Of a stretch of DNA of 64,000 bases, positions 1 to 10,805 are shown piece by piece. The position numbers and the translations under genes are program-made. Position 1 is the stretch's first letter; each line of letters begins with the position of its first letter. Source of the DNA: Alternaria dauci (taxonomy: Eukaryota; Ascomycota; Dothideomycetes; Pleosporales; Pleosporaceae); assembly GCF_042100115.1 (NCBI RefSeq), contig NC_091272.1:6510001-6574000 (forward strand). Reading direction: 5' to 3'. The notes below the pieces were generated by a model. The model was not told where the DNA came from. It saw nothing but the letters and a program-made list of their open reading frames with translations, and did no database searches.

Positions 1-300
1 GCGGGTGGCGGAAATGTTGTCACTCGGCTAACCTTCCTCATGGGAGCGGATTGGATTGTGTAGAGAAGTACAAACACCGCGGAGTGCAACCACACCGTAT
101 AAAGGCAGACCTGGGAGTCAGCTGTGTAGTCGTAGAGTGAGTGCAGGAGGAAATTGAATATCGTCCGCGGCATCACTTTCCCATTTGTAAATATCGGATT
201 CGCCACTGCACGACAGCAGACTGGTGACTCAATCGGCAATTGCAAGCCCCACCACCAAGCGTACAGTGCAGACTCAGTAACTCTCAACACCAACACCACG

Positions 301-1246
301 ATGCCTCTCAAGATCCATATCGTACGCCATGCGCAAGGACAGCACAACGCGACTGTAGGTACCAGGTCGTGAGGGGTAATCTCTACGATTTGATGCTAAT
401 CGACCCCAGCGCGACTACAGTATCCGCGACGCGGTCCTGACCACAAAAGGGAAAGAGCAATGTCGCACGCTCAGCTCGGCGTTCCAGCATCATGAGGAAA
501 TAGAGACGGTGTTTGCGTCACCGCTACGCAGAACGATCCAGACCGCTGCGTTGAGTTTTGGTCCCGTGCTATCGCGGCAGGAAGTGCCGTTTGTGCTGTT
601 GCCAGCCTTGCAAGAAGTCAGCAACATTGGGTGTGATGTTGGAATTGCAGATACTGCAGATGACGTGCACAAGCTCCTACCAGAACTCTTCCCAGAAGGA
701 GAGATTGACTTTGATATCAGCAAAGTCGACGCCTCGGCGGTGACGGCAGGCTGGAATTCCAAGGTTGGTCGATCTCCCGGTCTGACATCAACATGCATGT
801 CTACTAACACGTGCTGCAGCAAGACTATTGGGCGTATGAGAAGCGCGCCATCTCGAAGCGCGCTGCTGATCTAAGGAACTGGCTGTACCAACGGCCTGAA
901 GCGCAGGTACGTCGGCCGTCGTTCTCCTCCCAGGGAGGGTGTGCTGACGGAGCAGGTGTTAGTCGTCACTCATGGCGCATTCGCGCACTTTTTGACTGAG
1001 GATTGGGAAGTCGAAGACCCGATGCTGGGCACGGCGTGGAAGAACTGTCGGTCTGCCTCTGTACTTGGTCCCGCATAATAGGCTAACTGGTGTCCAGGTG
1101 AGCATCGCGTATTTGTCTTCACACCCGAATCAACGGCGGAAGACGCCCACGTGAGCGAAACATGGGAGAGCAGGCGAAGCAGGGGAGCCCAGGAAGTCGA
1201 GAGCGACCCGCATGTAGTGGAGGAATTTCTCAAGGCCGCGGCGTAG
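301..1246 (+). CDS. Histidine phosphatase (phosphoglycerate mutase-like) protein
   Basis: Five exons (301-354, 410-763, 820-906, 956-1046, 1098-1246) join in frame to 244 residues. The phosphohistidine motif RHAQG lies near residue 9, the second conserved arginine is in SPLRRT, and the late histidine is in VVTHGAFAHF, so the catalytic set of the histidine phosphatase superfamily looks complete. The family covers cofactor-dependent mutases and broad phosphatases; this short fungal type is usually an uncharacterised cytosolic phosphatase, and the substrate cannot be read from sequence. The start is the first ATG that opens directly on the RHG-type motif. The donor of intron 4 (GTCGGT) is weak but is the only one that restores the conserved WKNCEHRVF reading. 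Confidence 0.85.
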
Positions 1247-2624
1247 TTGGGTAGTGTATGTACAGAGGCCGCGGCCTCGATAGCTTCCCACAACGGCTGT
1301 AGTACGCCGTTTGTTCGGTCCCAGTGGCGGAGGGTCCATGAAAAGATGCAGCCCCCAATGCAGTCTGCAGTAACTTGACCGAGTGCTCTTGCGCCCTTTG
1401 CGCGACATGCTTGGCTGGGCGCCCCCAATCTGGAGTACCACGGTTGTTCGGCAAGGATTTTACATCCCACGGTGTCCTGTGAGGCTTATGACATCCTGGG
1501 GTAAGACCATAGTTATCTCCAAGTAATTCTCTTCATCCCCCGTATCATTGGTCGGCGCAAAGTTCGGCAATGCACTCCACAGAACCCTTGCGCCAAAGAT
1601 AAAGCCGCGCGGTCACGCAAGGCCTGCTGCGAGCCATCCAGAAGCCAAGCAGCAATCTGCGCCCAGGCCCAAATCACCGAAGAGTGTCGTGCATTGCCGC
1701 GCTGGGCATAGTCGGCGGGAGGGCTCGGGGGGGGCCTCGCTCAGAGTTTGCGCCCGGTACCTGTTCGGTTAATCTACTCAAGCCCCGCCGAGACCCGGGA
1801 TGGCGCGGCCCTAGAGGCTTGTCCGCCGCCCCAATGCAGCCACTCGGCCAGCCCTACGCGACGCCTCTGTCGCCATGGCACTCGTCACCGCGCACGCTGG
1901 ATGCTTATTCTCACGCCTCCCGGTCGTCGCGTGAGCACCGCGGCGCTCTTATCTGCACCGCTCATGCAGGTTCCGCACTGATGTCACCTAGTAAGGGTAG
2001 AGGCGATGTCACATCAAGCACGTCCCAACGCTCACTGCTCAAACACGTAAAAAAGAGAAAATTTTACGTCAACTGCGACGCACCATGTGGACCGCCCTAT
2101 TACCAACGCCACTAGAGAGCGTCGCTGCTGGCTGCACGCACCATACACTGGTACGATACGAGAAATGGACCGAGAGTCGCCAAGGCCCTCGATAGCCAGC
2201 TTTCGGTCAACATCGGTCGTCCAGCATGCTGGGAGCGCGCGGGGGAAGGCCGCTTGGAACATTCTATTACACATGCAGAACATGCGGAGAGATAAGGCTC
2301 GTCGATATAAAGAAACAACCATGGCCGCTGGCGGTGAGGAAACGGCTACTATTGTGCGACTATCCTAATAATCCCCCTCTCCTGCGGTTCCACGGTACGT
2401 CACAGAGCGTCGACCACATCAAGTGCCGTCCTCTTCCCGCTTTCGACGACTGGACCTGTGACCTACACTGCAACTGCTGCATTTAGTGTACCGGCCAAAC
2501 TAGCTCGTCAGCAGCCGCCAAACACCAAAAAGTCGCGAGTGCCCTTGGACTTCCCACTCGACCGCGACTCCACCCCACGGTCAATTTCAAATTATCACTA
2601 TTTGACCACCCGACCTCTTCCACC
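1247..2624. other. Intergenic, no gene recognised
   Basis: Open frames here are GC-driven and resemble no family. The last 150 bases before 2625 are pyrimidine-rich, like the leader of the permease gene. Confidence 0.6.
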
Positions 2625-4070
2625 ATGCAGGAGCTATCTCACGCAAACGGCGTAAACACCGCCAATCCCGCCAGGCATTACGCTGCTGCACCGCCAACCT
2701 ACCGTCTGGACGACCTTTCGTCCGAGGGCAAGAAGAGCGATCCCGAACTCATGATGCCAGTCGACAAGACGGCCACCGTCCAGGAGGGATCTGAAAAGTT
2801 CCACCGCCTCGGCTGGAAGCAACTTACAGTATGCTTGATCGTCGAAGCCATCGCTCTTGGTTCCCTCAGTATCCCCAGCGCGTTCGCGACCCTCGGAATG
2901 GTTCCCGGTGTCATCATGTGCGTTGGCCTCGGTCTCGTCGCAATCTACACATCGTACGTTGTCGGTCAGGTCAAGATGCGCTACCCGCATGTCAACCACT
3001 ACTCGGACGCCGTCGAAATCATCTGGGGAAAATTCGGAAAGGAACTCACTGGTGTCATGTTTGCGCTCTTCCTGATTCTGCTCGTCGGATCACACGCGCT
3101 CACTGGAACAATCGCCTTCATCAACATCATTGGCAACTACACCACATGCGCGCTTGTATGGAGTGTTGTTTCCCTGATCATCTTGTTGGTCCTGGCTCTC
3201 CCACCCACTTTCCACGACTTCGCGTTCCTGGGTTACATCGACTTTGTTAGTATCATTGCGGCCATCATGATCACCATCATTGCAACTGGTATCCAGGCAC
3301 ATGACGCTCCTGGTGGCCTCAGCGCAGTCAACTGGTCTGCATGGCCTCAACCCGGAACTTCATTCTACGAGGCTTTCCTGGCTACCACCAACATCATCTT
3401 CGCCTACTCGTTCGCCGTCTGCCAGTTCTCCTTCATGTCCGAGATGCACACACCCAAGGACTACGTCAAGTCCATCTGGGCCCTCGGTCTGATTGAGATC
3501 TTCATCTACACCCTGACCGGAGCTCTCATCTACGCTTTCGTTGGCCAGGAGGTCAAGTCACCTGCCCTTCTCTCCGCCGGTACCACCGTCTCCCGTATCG
3601 CCTTCGGTATCGCGCTTCCCGTCATCTTCATCTCTGGTTCCATCAACGGTACCGTCGTCTGCCGCTACATCATGGACCGCGTTTTCCCTACTTCGCCCAT
3701 CCGATTTGTCAAGGATGCCAAGGGCTGGGGTGTCTGGATCGGCCTCATCAGCGTCGTCAGCATCATCGGATGGATCATTGCCGAGGCTATTCCCTTCTTC
3801 AACGCCCTTCTCGGTCTCATCTCCTCGCTCTTCATCTCCGGTTTCACATTCTACTGGCCTGCGCTCTTCTGGTTCCAGCTCGTCAAGGAGGGCAAGTGGA
3901 ATGCGAACCTCAAGAACATCTCCCTGAGCATCCTGAACGCTATCGTGTTCCTCATTGGACTCGTTGTCCTCGGTGCCGGTACCTACGCGTCTGTCGAGGA
4001 CATCATCACACAGTACAACTCTGGTGCTGTAAGAAGTCCCTTCACCTGCGACGCCGTGTCTTACACATAG
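2625..4070 (+). CDS. Amino acid permease, AAAP family (neutral amino acid transporter)
   Basis: A single uninterrupted exon of 481 residues. A hydrophilic N-terminus of about 65 residues precedes FHRLGWKQLTVCLIVEAIALGSLSIPSAFATLG, the typical first helix of Aa_trans transporters such as Neurospora MTR. About eleven hydrophobic segments follow, ending near residue 465. It should be a plasma-membrane proton symporter for neutral or aromatic amino acids; specificity is inferred from the MTR-like family only. The start lies in a good CACCATG context. The C-terminal tail (SPFTCDAVSYT) is short, and an undetected terminal intron is possible but not needed. Confidence 0.9.
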   Translation: MQELSHANGVNTANPARHYAAAPPTYRLDDLSSEGKKSDPELMMPVDKTATVQEGSEKFHRLGWKQLTVCLIVEAIALGSLSIPSAFATLGMVPGVIMCVGLGLVAIYTSYVVGQVKMRYPHVNHYSDAVEIIWGKFGKELTGVMFALFLILLVGSHALTGTIAFINIIGNYTTCALVWSVVSLIILLVLALPPTFHDFAFLGYIDFVSIIAAIMITIIATGIQAHDAPGGLSAVNWSAWPQPGTSFYEAFLATTNIIFAYSFAVCQFSFMSEMHTPKDYVKSIWALGLIEIFIYTLTGALIYAFVGQEVKSPALLSAGTTVSRIAFGIALPVIFISGSINGTVVCRYIMDRVFPTSPIRFVKDAKGWGVWIGLISVVSIIGWIIAEAIPFFNALLGLISSLFISGFTFYWPALFWFQLVKEGKWNANLKNISLSILNAIVFLIGLVVLGAGTYASVEDIITQYNSGAVRSPFTCDAVSYT

Positions 4071-4736
4071 TCTCGGGACAAAAAGGACGTGTACACATAG
4101 CGAGAAGCCCTTGGATAGGTGCTTCGTTTCATTACGACTTATGAGTCTAGCGCCAGCGTAGCGATAACCATATCAATTTATACTTACTTCAAAATAACGC
4201 CTGCCTCTATCATAGTGAACGGTGAAAGCGGTTGAGCCCTGCATTGGAGACCGTCTTTTGAGTGAATGTCATGGTGAAATGTGCTGGGGTAATGAAGTAT
4301 CCCGTCCAAGTTGCACATTCCAAAACCTACCATAAAGGCATTCGCGATATCTTGTGTCCAATACTTGCCGAATGCAGGGGAACGTTACATACTGCTGCAC
4401 CTCGACCGCAGTACAATACGGTGTAACTCGACAGCGTTGTGGCTGCTTCGTGTCACCAGCACGTACGTCATATTCACGCGGGATAAAGTATTCCTCTGCC
4501 CGAAGTCTTTTTTCATTCACGGTGAGGAAGTGAACCTCTGTGTACATGCCTCGAAAATTGGTACGCCTCCCCTCACTTTCACGGGCGCTATACATTCTAG
4601 TACTAATGTGTACTAGTGCGACCGATGACGCAGCCTGCGCGCACCTGACGAACCATGGAGGTGTGAAACAATCCCTTCGCCAGGCTACAGACACAACTAC
4701 TCAGTCACAGTCCACTGCATACGACAACTCTTGGGC
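4071..4736. other. Intergenic between permease and F-box-like gene
   Basis: No supported gene. It holds the permease 3' region and the promoter of the next gene. Confidence 0.6.
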
Positions 4737-6188
4737 ATGAAGAATATTAATGCTGCACTCACTGCGCTTAGCCTCGCAACCACCGACGCTTCGCTCGTAA
4801 CTTCCACTAACGACACGATGCCTTCCAACTTCATCATCTCTGCTTTCCACGACTTCATTCAGAATGAGCGCAAGATCAACTTTTCGTTTTTGTCAAAGTA
4901 CAGCCACCTCCATAAACGGCAAGACGAACTACTCGTGGTGTCTCGGGCAGACGTCAAGGACATCGAAGCCGTCCGCACGACCACCAAGTATGAGGCGACG
5001 ACTAACTACGATGATTGGTATACTTTTACCGAGCCGCTACGATGCGACGGCTTTGCCCGCACGGTCGCTATCCAGAGACCGCCTGGAACTAGCGGGCCAG
5101 TACACATTGATGATCTCCGTGTCGTCGAGTTTGGTAAGAAGAACATGGACGAGTGCGGCGCAGTAGCCTGGATCCGTGATAGGTATTGTACTGCCGCCGA
5201 CGACATGTACGTGATGAGGTTCTCGCAGATGCAATACGACGAGCAAAATCTATGGTGGGAAGGTACCGATCAGGCTTTCCGGCTGTTGGCGCTGCCTCTG
5301 GAGATGCGCGAAGCCATTTACCTGCAGATAATCGGGCCAGTCGTTGTTCCAGATATGGTTGTACAGCCTGGTGGGCAGAACAAGCTTGTAATTGGCAAAG
5401 GCCATTCGTTCGGGAATGCTAATCGCGTCGGGCGCCGTGTCGACCCTGATGTACAGCGCCCTAACATGACTATTATGCGCATCAGCAAACAAGTCACCGA
5501 AGAGGCAAGGATAGTCGCGAATCGCGATACCATCAAACGTTTTACACGGCTCCGTGCGCCGATCGGTCCTCGAAAGTCAATGACCGATATCTGGCACAAC
5601 CTCTCAGTTGTGGCCATGCCCGTCAACTTCCTCCGGAAGATACAGCTCGAGATGTGCGCAACCGATTACCTAGAGTTTAGCGGCATCCGTCCAGCCCAGG
5701 GACAACCACTGCGTAGATCCATCACCTTCCCGTTCACGCTTTCCTCTCTGAACTCACTCAAAAACCTCGACACAATCGACTTCCGCTTCATAAGCCCCAA
5801 GCACAGCCTCGCTGCATGTCCCTGGGAAGGCCCACATCCCTGCCAAAAGAAGTGGATAGATCTCTTCTTCGCCACCGCCTGGGACGCTCTATACATGCTC
5901 AAGGGCTCCAAGGGAGTTAGATTCAGCATGAGTGGGTGTATAAAGAACTCTGCGCGTGTATATTGGACACGGCTTCTTAACGACAGGAACGTCAATCATA
6001 TGGCTGAGGTCAGGGAGATTGAAGGATATTTCCAGGAGACTATGACGGATAACGCGAGTCTGGAGTGTGAGTGCACGTATCCTTGTGTAGGTGGGAGTGG
6101 GTTGTTTCGGGTTGAGGAGCATGAGTTGAGGTTGATTGAGGGGTTGCAGGCTGAGGTGGATAGGGCGTATTGGGATTTTGAGGATTAG
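4737..6188 (+). CDS. F-box-like / 2EXR-like protein of unknown function
   Basis: One exon of 483 residues. A central segment, FRLLALPLEMREAIYLQIIG (about residues 180-200), looks like the short helical F-box or 2EXR motif that is greatly expanded in Dothideomycetes. The rest is a mixed, cysteine-poor domain with no catalytic motif that I recognise, and the C-terminus is acidic. The ATG at 4737 is the first; another in-frame ATG occurs at 4819, so the N-terminal 27 residues are less certain. If it is an F-box protein it would recruit a substrate to an SCF ubiquitin ligase, but that is inference. Confidence 0.65.
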   Translation: MKNINAALTALSLATTDASLVTSTNDTMPSNFIISAFHDFIQNERKINFSFLSKYSHLHKRQDELLVVSRADVKDIEAVRTTTKYEATTNYDDWYTFTEPLRCDGFARTVAIQRPPGTSGPVHIDDLRVVEFGKKNMDECGAVAWIRDRYCTAADDMYVMRFSQMQYDEQNLWWEGTDQAFRLLALPLEMREAIYLQIIGPVVVPDMVVQPGGQNKLVIGKGHSFGNANRVGRRVDPDVQRPNMTIMRISKQVTEEARIVANRDTIKRFTRLRAPIGPRKSMTDIWHNLSVVAMPVNFLRKIQLEMCATDYLEFSGIRPAQGQPLRRSITFPFTLSSLNSLKNLDTIDFRFISPKHSLAACPWEGPHPCQKKWIDLFFATAWDALYMLKGSKGVRFSMSGCIKNSARVYWTRLLNDRNVNHMAEVREIEGYFQETMTDNASLECECTYPCVGGSGLFRVEEHELRLIEGLQAEVDRAYWDFED

Positions 6189-6617
6189 GCGGATGCTGAG
6201 GTGGATTTCTTAATGCGGGACGGTTGGATCATGGTGCGAGGTCGTTGATTTCTTTGTTGCTGCGATTAGCTTTGACGCGTTTGGGCGGGTTAGCAGCGAG
6301 ACGAGTATGCGTAATGTCGGATTTCAGATGAGAGTGCACTGATGAATGGTGATCTACTACGTCATGTCTTAGTCTCAACTTGGTTAATGTGCTCGCGCTG
6401 TCACGTGCAGAACCGGAAGCTGCGGGCGGCCTAAACATTTCCGCTTTCGACTTTCACTCGTCCTTCACTCATCTACACAATAATTGGCTGTACGTGAAGT
6501 TCTTTCCCCTGGGGTCTTATGTCATATGCTATCACCCTTTTTAAACTCTGATAATCGTCTTCTTCTATTCGGAAAGCCACATCTGGACGCGCGCAAACGT
6601 TTTTGCAGTAACCTGAG

Positions 6618-6670
6618 CGAGAGTGTAAAGTCGCTTTTTCGGTCTCAGCGGAGGCCTAACTGTATCGCGA
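6618..6670 (+). repeat. Degenerate direct repeat, copy 1
   Basis: It begins with CGAGAGTGTAAAGTCGCTTT, and after a diverged middle continues with GGAGGCCTAACTGTATCGCGA. Copy 2 at 7189 has the same 20-base start and a near-identical end. Confidence 0.6.
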
Positions 6671-7188
6671 TGCAGTAAACCTGAGCTCGATTTGTCGACG
6701 CGATGCCTCACCTCTAACAGCAGATGACGCGTTCCGCGGGCTTGAAGGCGCACCAGGACCGACAACCGTCGATTTGTCGACAGCCTACGACGCCACACAC
6801 ACGCAAGGTCTAATCGGCTACTGCCGTCAACCCTCTAGTTTCTGCATTGAGGAATGTACTGCAATTGGCTGATGGTTACTTCGGTGCGAGCGCGTGTTTC
6901 CAAACCAGCCCAGTGCACACCTCTTGGAGATGGTTACGCTCTGAGCTACGGCGCCGATCCCTTGGTATCATGGGTAGCATGATGGCTGCACTCAGATGTC
7001 GTCAAGAATCGTTACTGGCTAGTATATACACCTGATTGTTGGCTTCGACCTTCTATCCGACATCGACGGTTTCATGTGGCGTGTACGTCACAGACCTTGA
7101 GAGCGCATCCCTTAGCTCCAAGAGCCGCATGGGGGCTGTGTTTCTGCCAGTCTGCGCTCGTGCCTGACGAGACGGCCGCGGTCTACCA

Positions 7189-7240
7189 CGAGAGTGTAAA
7201 GTCGCTTTCGAGCTCCTTGTGGAGGCCTACTGTGTCGCGA
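7189..7240 (+). repeat. Degenerate direct repeat, copy 2
   Basis: It shares the first 20 bases exactly with 6618 and ends GGAGGCCTACTGTGTCGCGA. It is flanked by two CGGCCGCGGTC words (about 7173 and 7244). Confidence 0.6.
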
Positions 7241-9840
7241 TCGGCCGCGGTCCACATCAAACCTCCGCTCGCATCCTTGCGGCACTGCCTTCCTCCGACG
7301 CTGAATATGGCACACGCACACGCATGTCAAAAAGTCCCGCCGACTCTTCAAACGTTGTGCCGTGCTACGTTATGCTGACCGGTCAGTCGCGCCTCCACGC
7401 CCGTGGAGGAGAATATCAGCCAATAACCATCCATCTTTACCAATCTCAGCCGTACAGCAACTGGCGCACCGTTTCTGGAAATGTCTTGTTTCCTTCTAGA
7501 AATAAGCATCGCATGCTGCATGCATACAGGGCGACACACCTAGGACCAATCGGCATAAGGAACGTGCAAGAGATGCCGCGACGGAGCCAAGTGGCGAATA
7601 TGTGGAAAGCTTACTTGAGTAAATGCTGATCAGGGACCATGCAATATCGCTGCACATCAAGATCAAGTGACGGCCATGCTTTGACCATCGTGCATGCGTC
7701 GACTGGAGACGTCGGGCGTAGGACCACACTACATCGTGCAAGGAATAAGCTACGCAATGTCCTATGGAAGAGTGCCTTGCACTGTCCGCAGCAGAATCGG
7801 GACACCGAGCAATTGGGAATTCAGAAACGACATCGCCGTGCTTGCAACAACTGATCGGTAAAAAGACGACACCGAACCGGTATCAGCGCTTGCAGTGCTC
7901 CACTGCGTATTTACCCGGACGTTAGTTTTGTGGCGCTGTTCACTAAAGTGCTGACCACAGCTCTTTCGGGGCGCCAGCCTGCGCAGTCTTGTACCACTTC
8001 GATAACGCAGGACTCTGACGGGGATTTCTCATCAATTTGTAAGGAAAAACAAACTGCAAGACTTGGACTACATTGCGGCGACTTCCGTACATCGCTTTCT
8101 GCGTCACATGTCGGCTCGGCTACAAGAGATGAACTGGATTTTCTTGACTACCGATGAAAAGCCCAATGAGAGACGCCCATCTCTGCCGACGTATCTGGAA
8201 TCCATCCTCTCGGTATGTCTTCCTAAGCAAAATTGATTCTAGGCCACGCGACAAACGATCTTACAAGTTGTTGTTTCTCGACAACGCCAATACCTTATGC
8301 CTTTTACTCATGTCACTGGGACTGTGTTATTGGCTCGCTCGGAAAGGGGAGAAGGCTCTGGTTGGACTGGTGTTGCCAACTCCCAAGACATTAGTATACT
8401 GTGACACCACGCGTCCCTGGCTGCTGGGACCCTGGGGGCCGCATACCATTGCGACGGCGTGAAGCTACGTCGTATGCGTCAGACCTCTGCCATTGGACTT
8501 TGTGTTTTAGCTCTGTATGAGCTGCTCTCTCTCCGACTCAGCCTGCATATATCCCAGGTACGCCTTGGCGCTGGCCGGAAGGGGTGCTTCATCAAACCGT
8601 TATCCCGAGGCACCGATGAGCTTGTGTATGCAAAGTGTACACGACGACCAACAAAGGCCTCTGGGCTGCAGAATGACGAGGACAAAGTACGAGAAAAAGG
8701 AAACAGAAGCATATATCCCTGGAGCGCAAAGACCTACTGCCCGGCGACAAAAGTCAAACCCTGTCAGGCACACCCTCCAAACGTACAGCAGCCCAATAGA
8801 TTTGCTTACGTCGTTTGGCGCGCTTGTGTATTCCCGAGCACTAGTGCGAAAACGTCGAAAGAAAAAGCGTACAATTATATCTACGGCAGAACGTACCTTG
8901 GCAGCAATGGGCGAGCAAAACTAGTCTTGTTGGTGGGCCCTGACTAGTGACGCTGTAAGACACCTGCAAAGAGCTGGAGGGCTGCAGCCCCGCGCTTGCC
9001 GCTACGCCCACCACTTGAGGCCCACGCGTTCTTTGCTCGAGTGATTGTCAGCGCACGTAGTATGCACATGCAAGGAGTAACGACGCCCAGAATCTGGTGA
9101 TGCGAAGTAATGTGTGGCGAGAACTTGGCCCCCGATCGCATGCGTTTTTCCTGCAGCGCTCTGCCGGTGAAGTTCTGAAACTGCAACCACATTTTCGCCA
9201 TACGCGGTTCGGCGACATCACGACCCCCGGCTACGAGGACTGATGTGCGTCTTTCTACCGCGAAAGATCCTAGGTTCTATGCATGAGCCCTACCCATCGT
9301 GGCTGAAACAAAGTTCCCTCTTTACATCGGACGTGATACTTCTGCCGGCCGACTAGGCTCGGTAAGCGGCGAGATGGGTTACCAAAGGTGCACTCCACGA
9401 TACGCAATGGCCAAGTGCCCGTTCGGGAAAAGGGTATATGCCTTGGTCGTGAGGCTTCAACGTGGTCACGAAAACGGCCACTGGGAGACTCATAAGTATG
9501 TTGTGGACGCGTATGCGCATTGCCCTCTTGCTCGTTCTGCGGATATACTGATTTGTATGCGCAAGCTGAAAAGCTCACTCGCCAACCACGTCCTCACCTT
9601 GCACATCAACTCTTCATATCCGCCTTGAACATCCGGCCACTGCTCGACAGCTACTCTTCTCCACTGCTCCCATCCCAAGGAGAACCCACATAAAGCGAGA
9701 CGCCCGCCGAACGAAGTTGATCATCAAACGCTCAGTCAGAATCATTCATTCGCAACACCACACTCGACGACAGCCCAACTGCTTAGCCTTTACGCCCAAC
9801 CACGTCCAAGCTTCATACAAAGCATCTACCCCGGTGTAAG

Positions 9841-10358
9841 ATGTCTCGCAACGGTAAGTCAGCATACTATGCCGTCTCCACCTCCGATCCTTCTCCACAG
9901 ATTGCTGCGCCTCGTTGTGGCGCATGATGCCTTTTGAAGCCTAGCACCCCCTCGCAGCCGTATCATCAACCAATGAAATTCCAGCGTCCTCGATCTCTCG
10001 GCTGACCCACCTATTCTTAGCCCATCTCTACGCTGTCAAGCTCACGTCCCGCCGCTCGCTCGTTTCCATCGGCATCCCGAATCATCGCGATGTGCTTGCC
10101 GTATACTTTCACTGGGTGCGACAACGTTACTATCGCGCGCACAATGTCATGAGGGATGAGCTGGCTCCCTCGGTGAAGTCAGTAGCTAGCTCGTGCGATG
10201 TATCCGATGGGGATGATGAATGCGACTTTGCGACGCCTTGCGTGAGGTTCCAGCGCGATACCGAAACGCCGGGCATCGATCTACTGAACATCGGTGCGGA
10301 GTTTGAAGATGAAGCTATCGCGTTTCCGTATCCTGGCGAAATTGATGTTCGTGGCTGA
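9841..10358 (+). CDS. Small unknown protein, tiny first exon
   Basis: A 13-base first exon (9841-9853, coding for MSRN) is followed by an intron with donor GTAAGT (9854-10020) and a second exon (10021-10358). They join in frame to 116 residues. The second exon has no other upstream start, and reading through the acceptor gives a smooth basic helix-like stretch (HLYAVKLTSRRSLVSIG) and then VYFHWVRQRYYRAHN. The second half is acidic (a DGDDECD run). I recognise no family. The splice model rests on a good donor, a TTCTTAG acceptor and a matching phase; transcript data would settle it. Confidence 0.5.
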
Positions 10359-10805
10359 GGTGCACATGCGTAAGAAACTCATGGAGGGGTACATGGGCGT
10401 TTGGCGAATCGGCGTTCTGGGGCCGTCGGCTTTGGCAGTGACGGATTTTCATAGTTGGGTCGCAGGATAGACTCCAGTTGTTTGTATAACACTTGTACAA
10501 CCTTAAAATGAAGGAATGAACTACAGCAGACATCGTCATTTGTGGTGTGCAGGCCTTCGTCCTAGCAGGAGGCAGTGCAAAGAGGCATTTCTGCCTGGAG
10601 CCATGCGTTGGCTCCATGTGCTGCGGCACAAGCCTGGGCATTCTCGCCCGGCCTGCACCAACTCATCTTCTCTCTCTCCTATGACGCACTCTCGTAGTAT
10701 CGCGATACTACATGCTCCCATTCCCAAGCCCCAGTATCCTTACACGGAGCGAACCTGCCAGAGTAGACGACGCCGAACGCATACATATGCCGAAACAACG
10801 CTATC

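Larger units (their letters stand above)
6189..9840. other. Gene-poor 3.65 kb stretch
   Basis: No gene is supported on either strand; the longest open frame (8459-8947) has no recognisable domain. It contains an imperfect direct repeat (6618/7189) and repeated short words such as TCGATTTGTCGAC, which may be traces of decayed repetitive DNA. The 100 bases before 9841 are pyrimidine/CA-rich, like a fungal leader. Confidence 0.5.

Noticed and set aside
1684..2115. GC-rich open frame after the phosphatase gene
   Set aside because: Long frames are expected by chance in GC-rich DNA. There is no start context, domain or splice support.
6546..6554. CTCTGATAA as a GATA site in the gene-poor stretch
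   Set aside because: One mismatch at the first base and no nearby siderophore gene.
8459..8947. Longest frame in the gene-poor stretch
   Set aside because: Residue composition is random-looking, with no membrane, signal or domain pattern.
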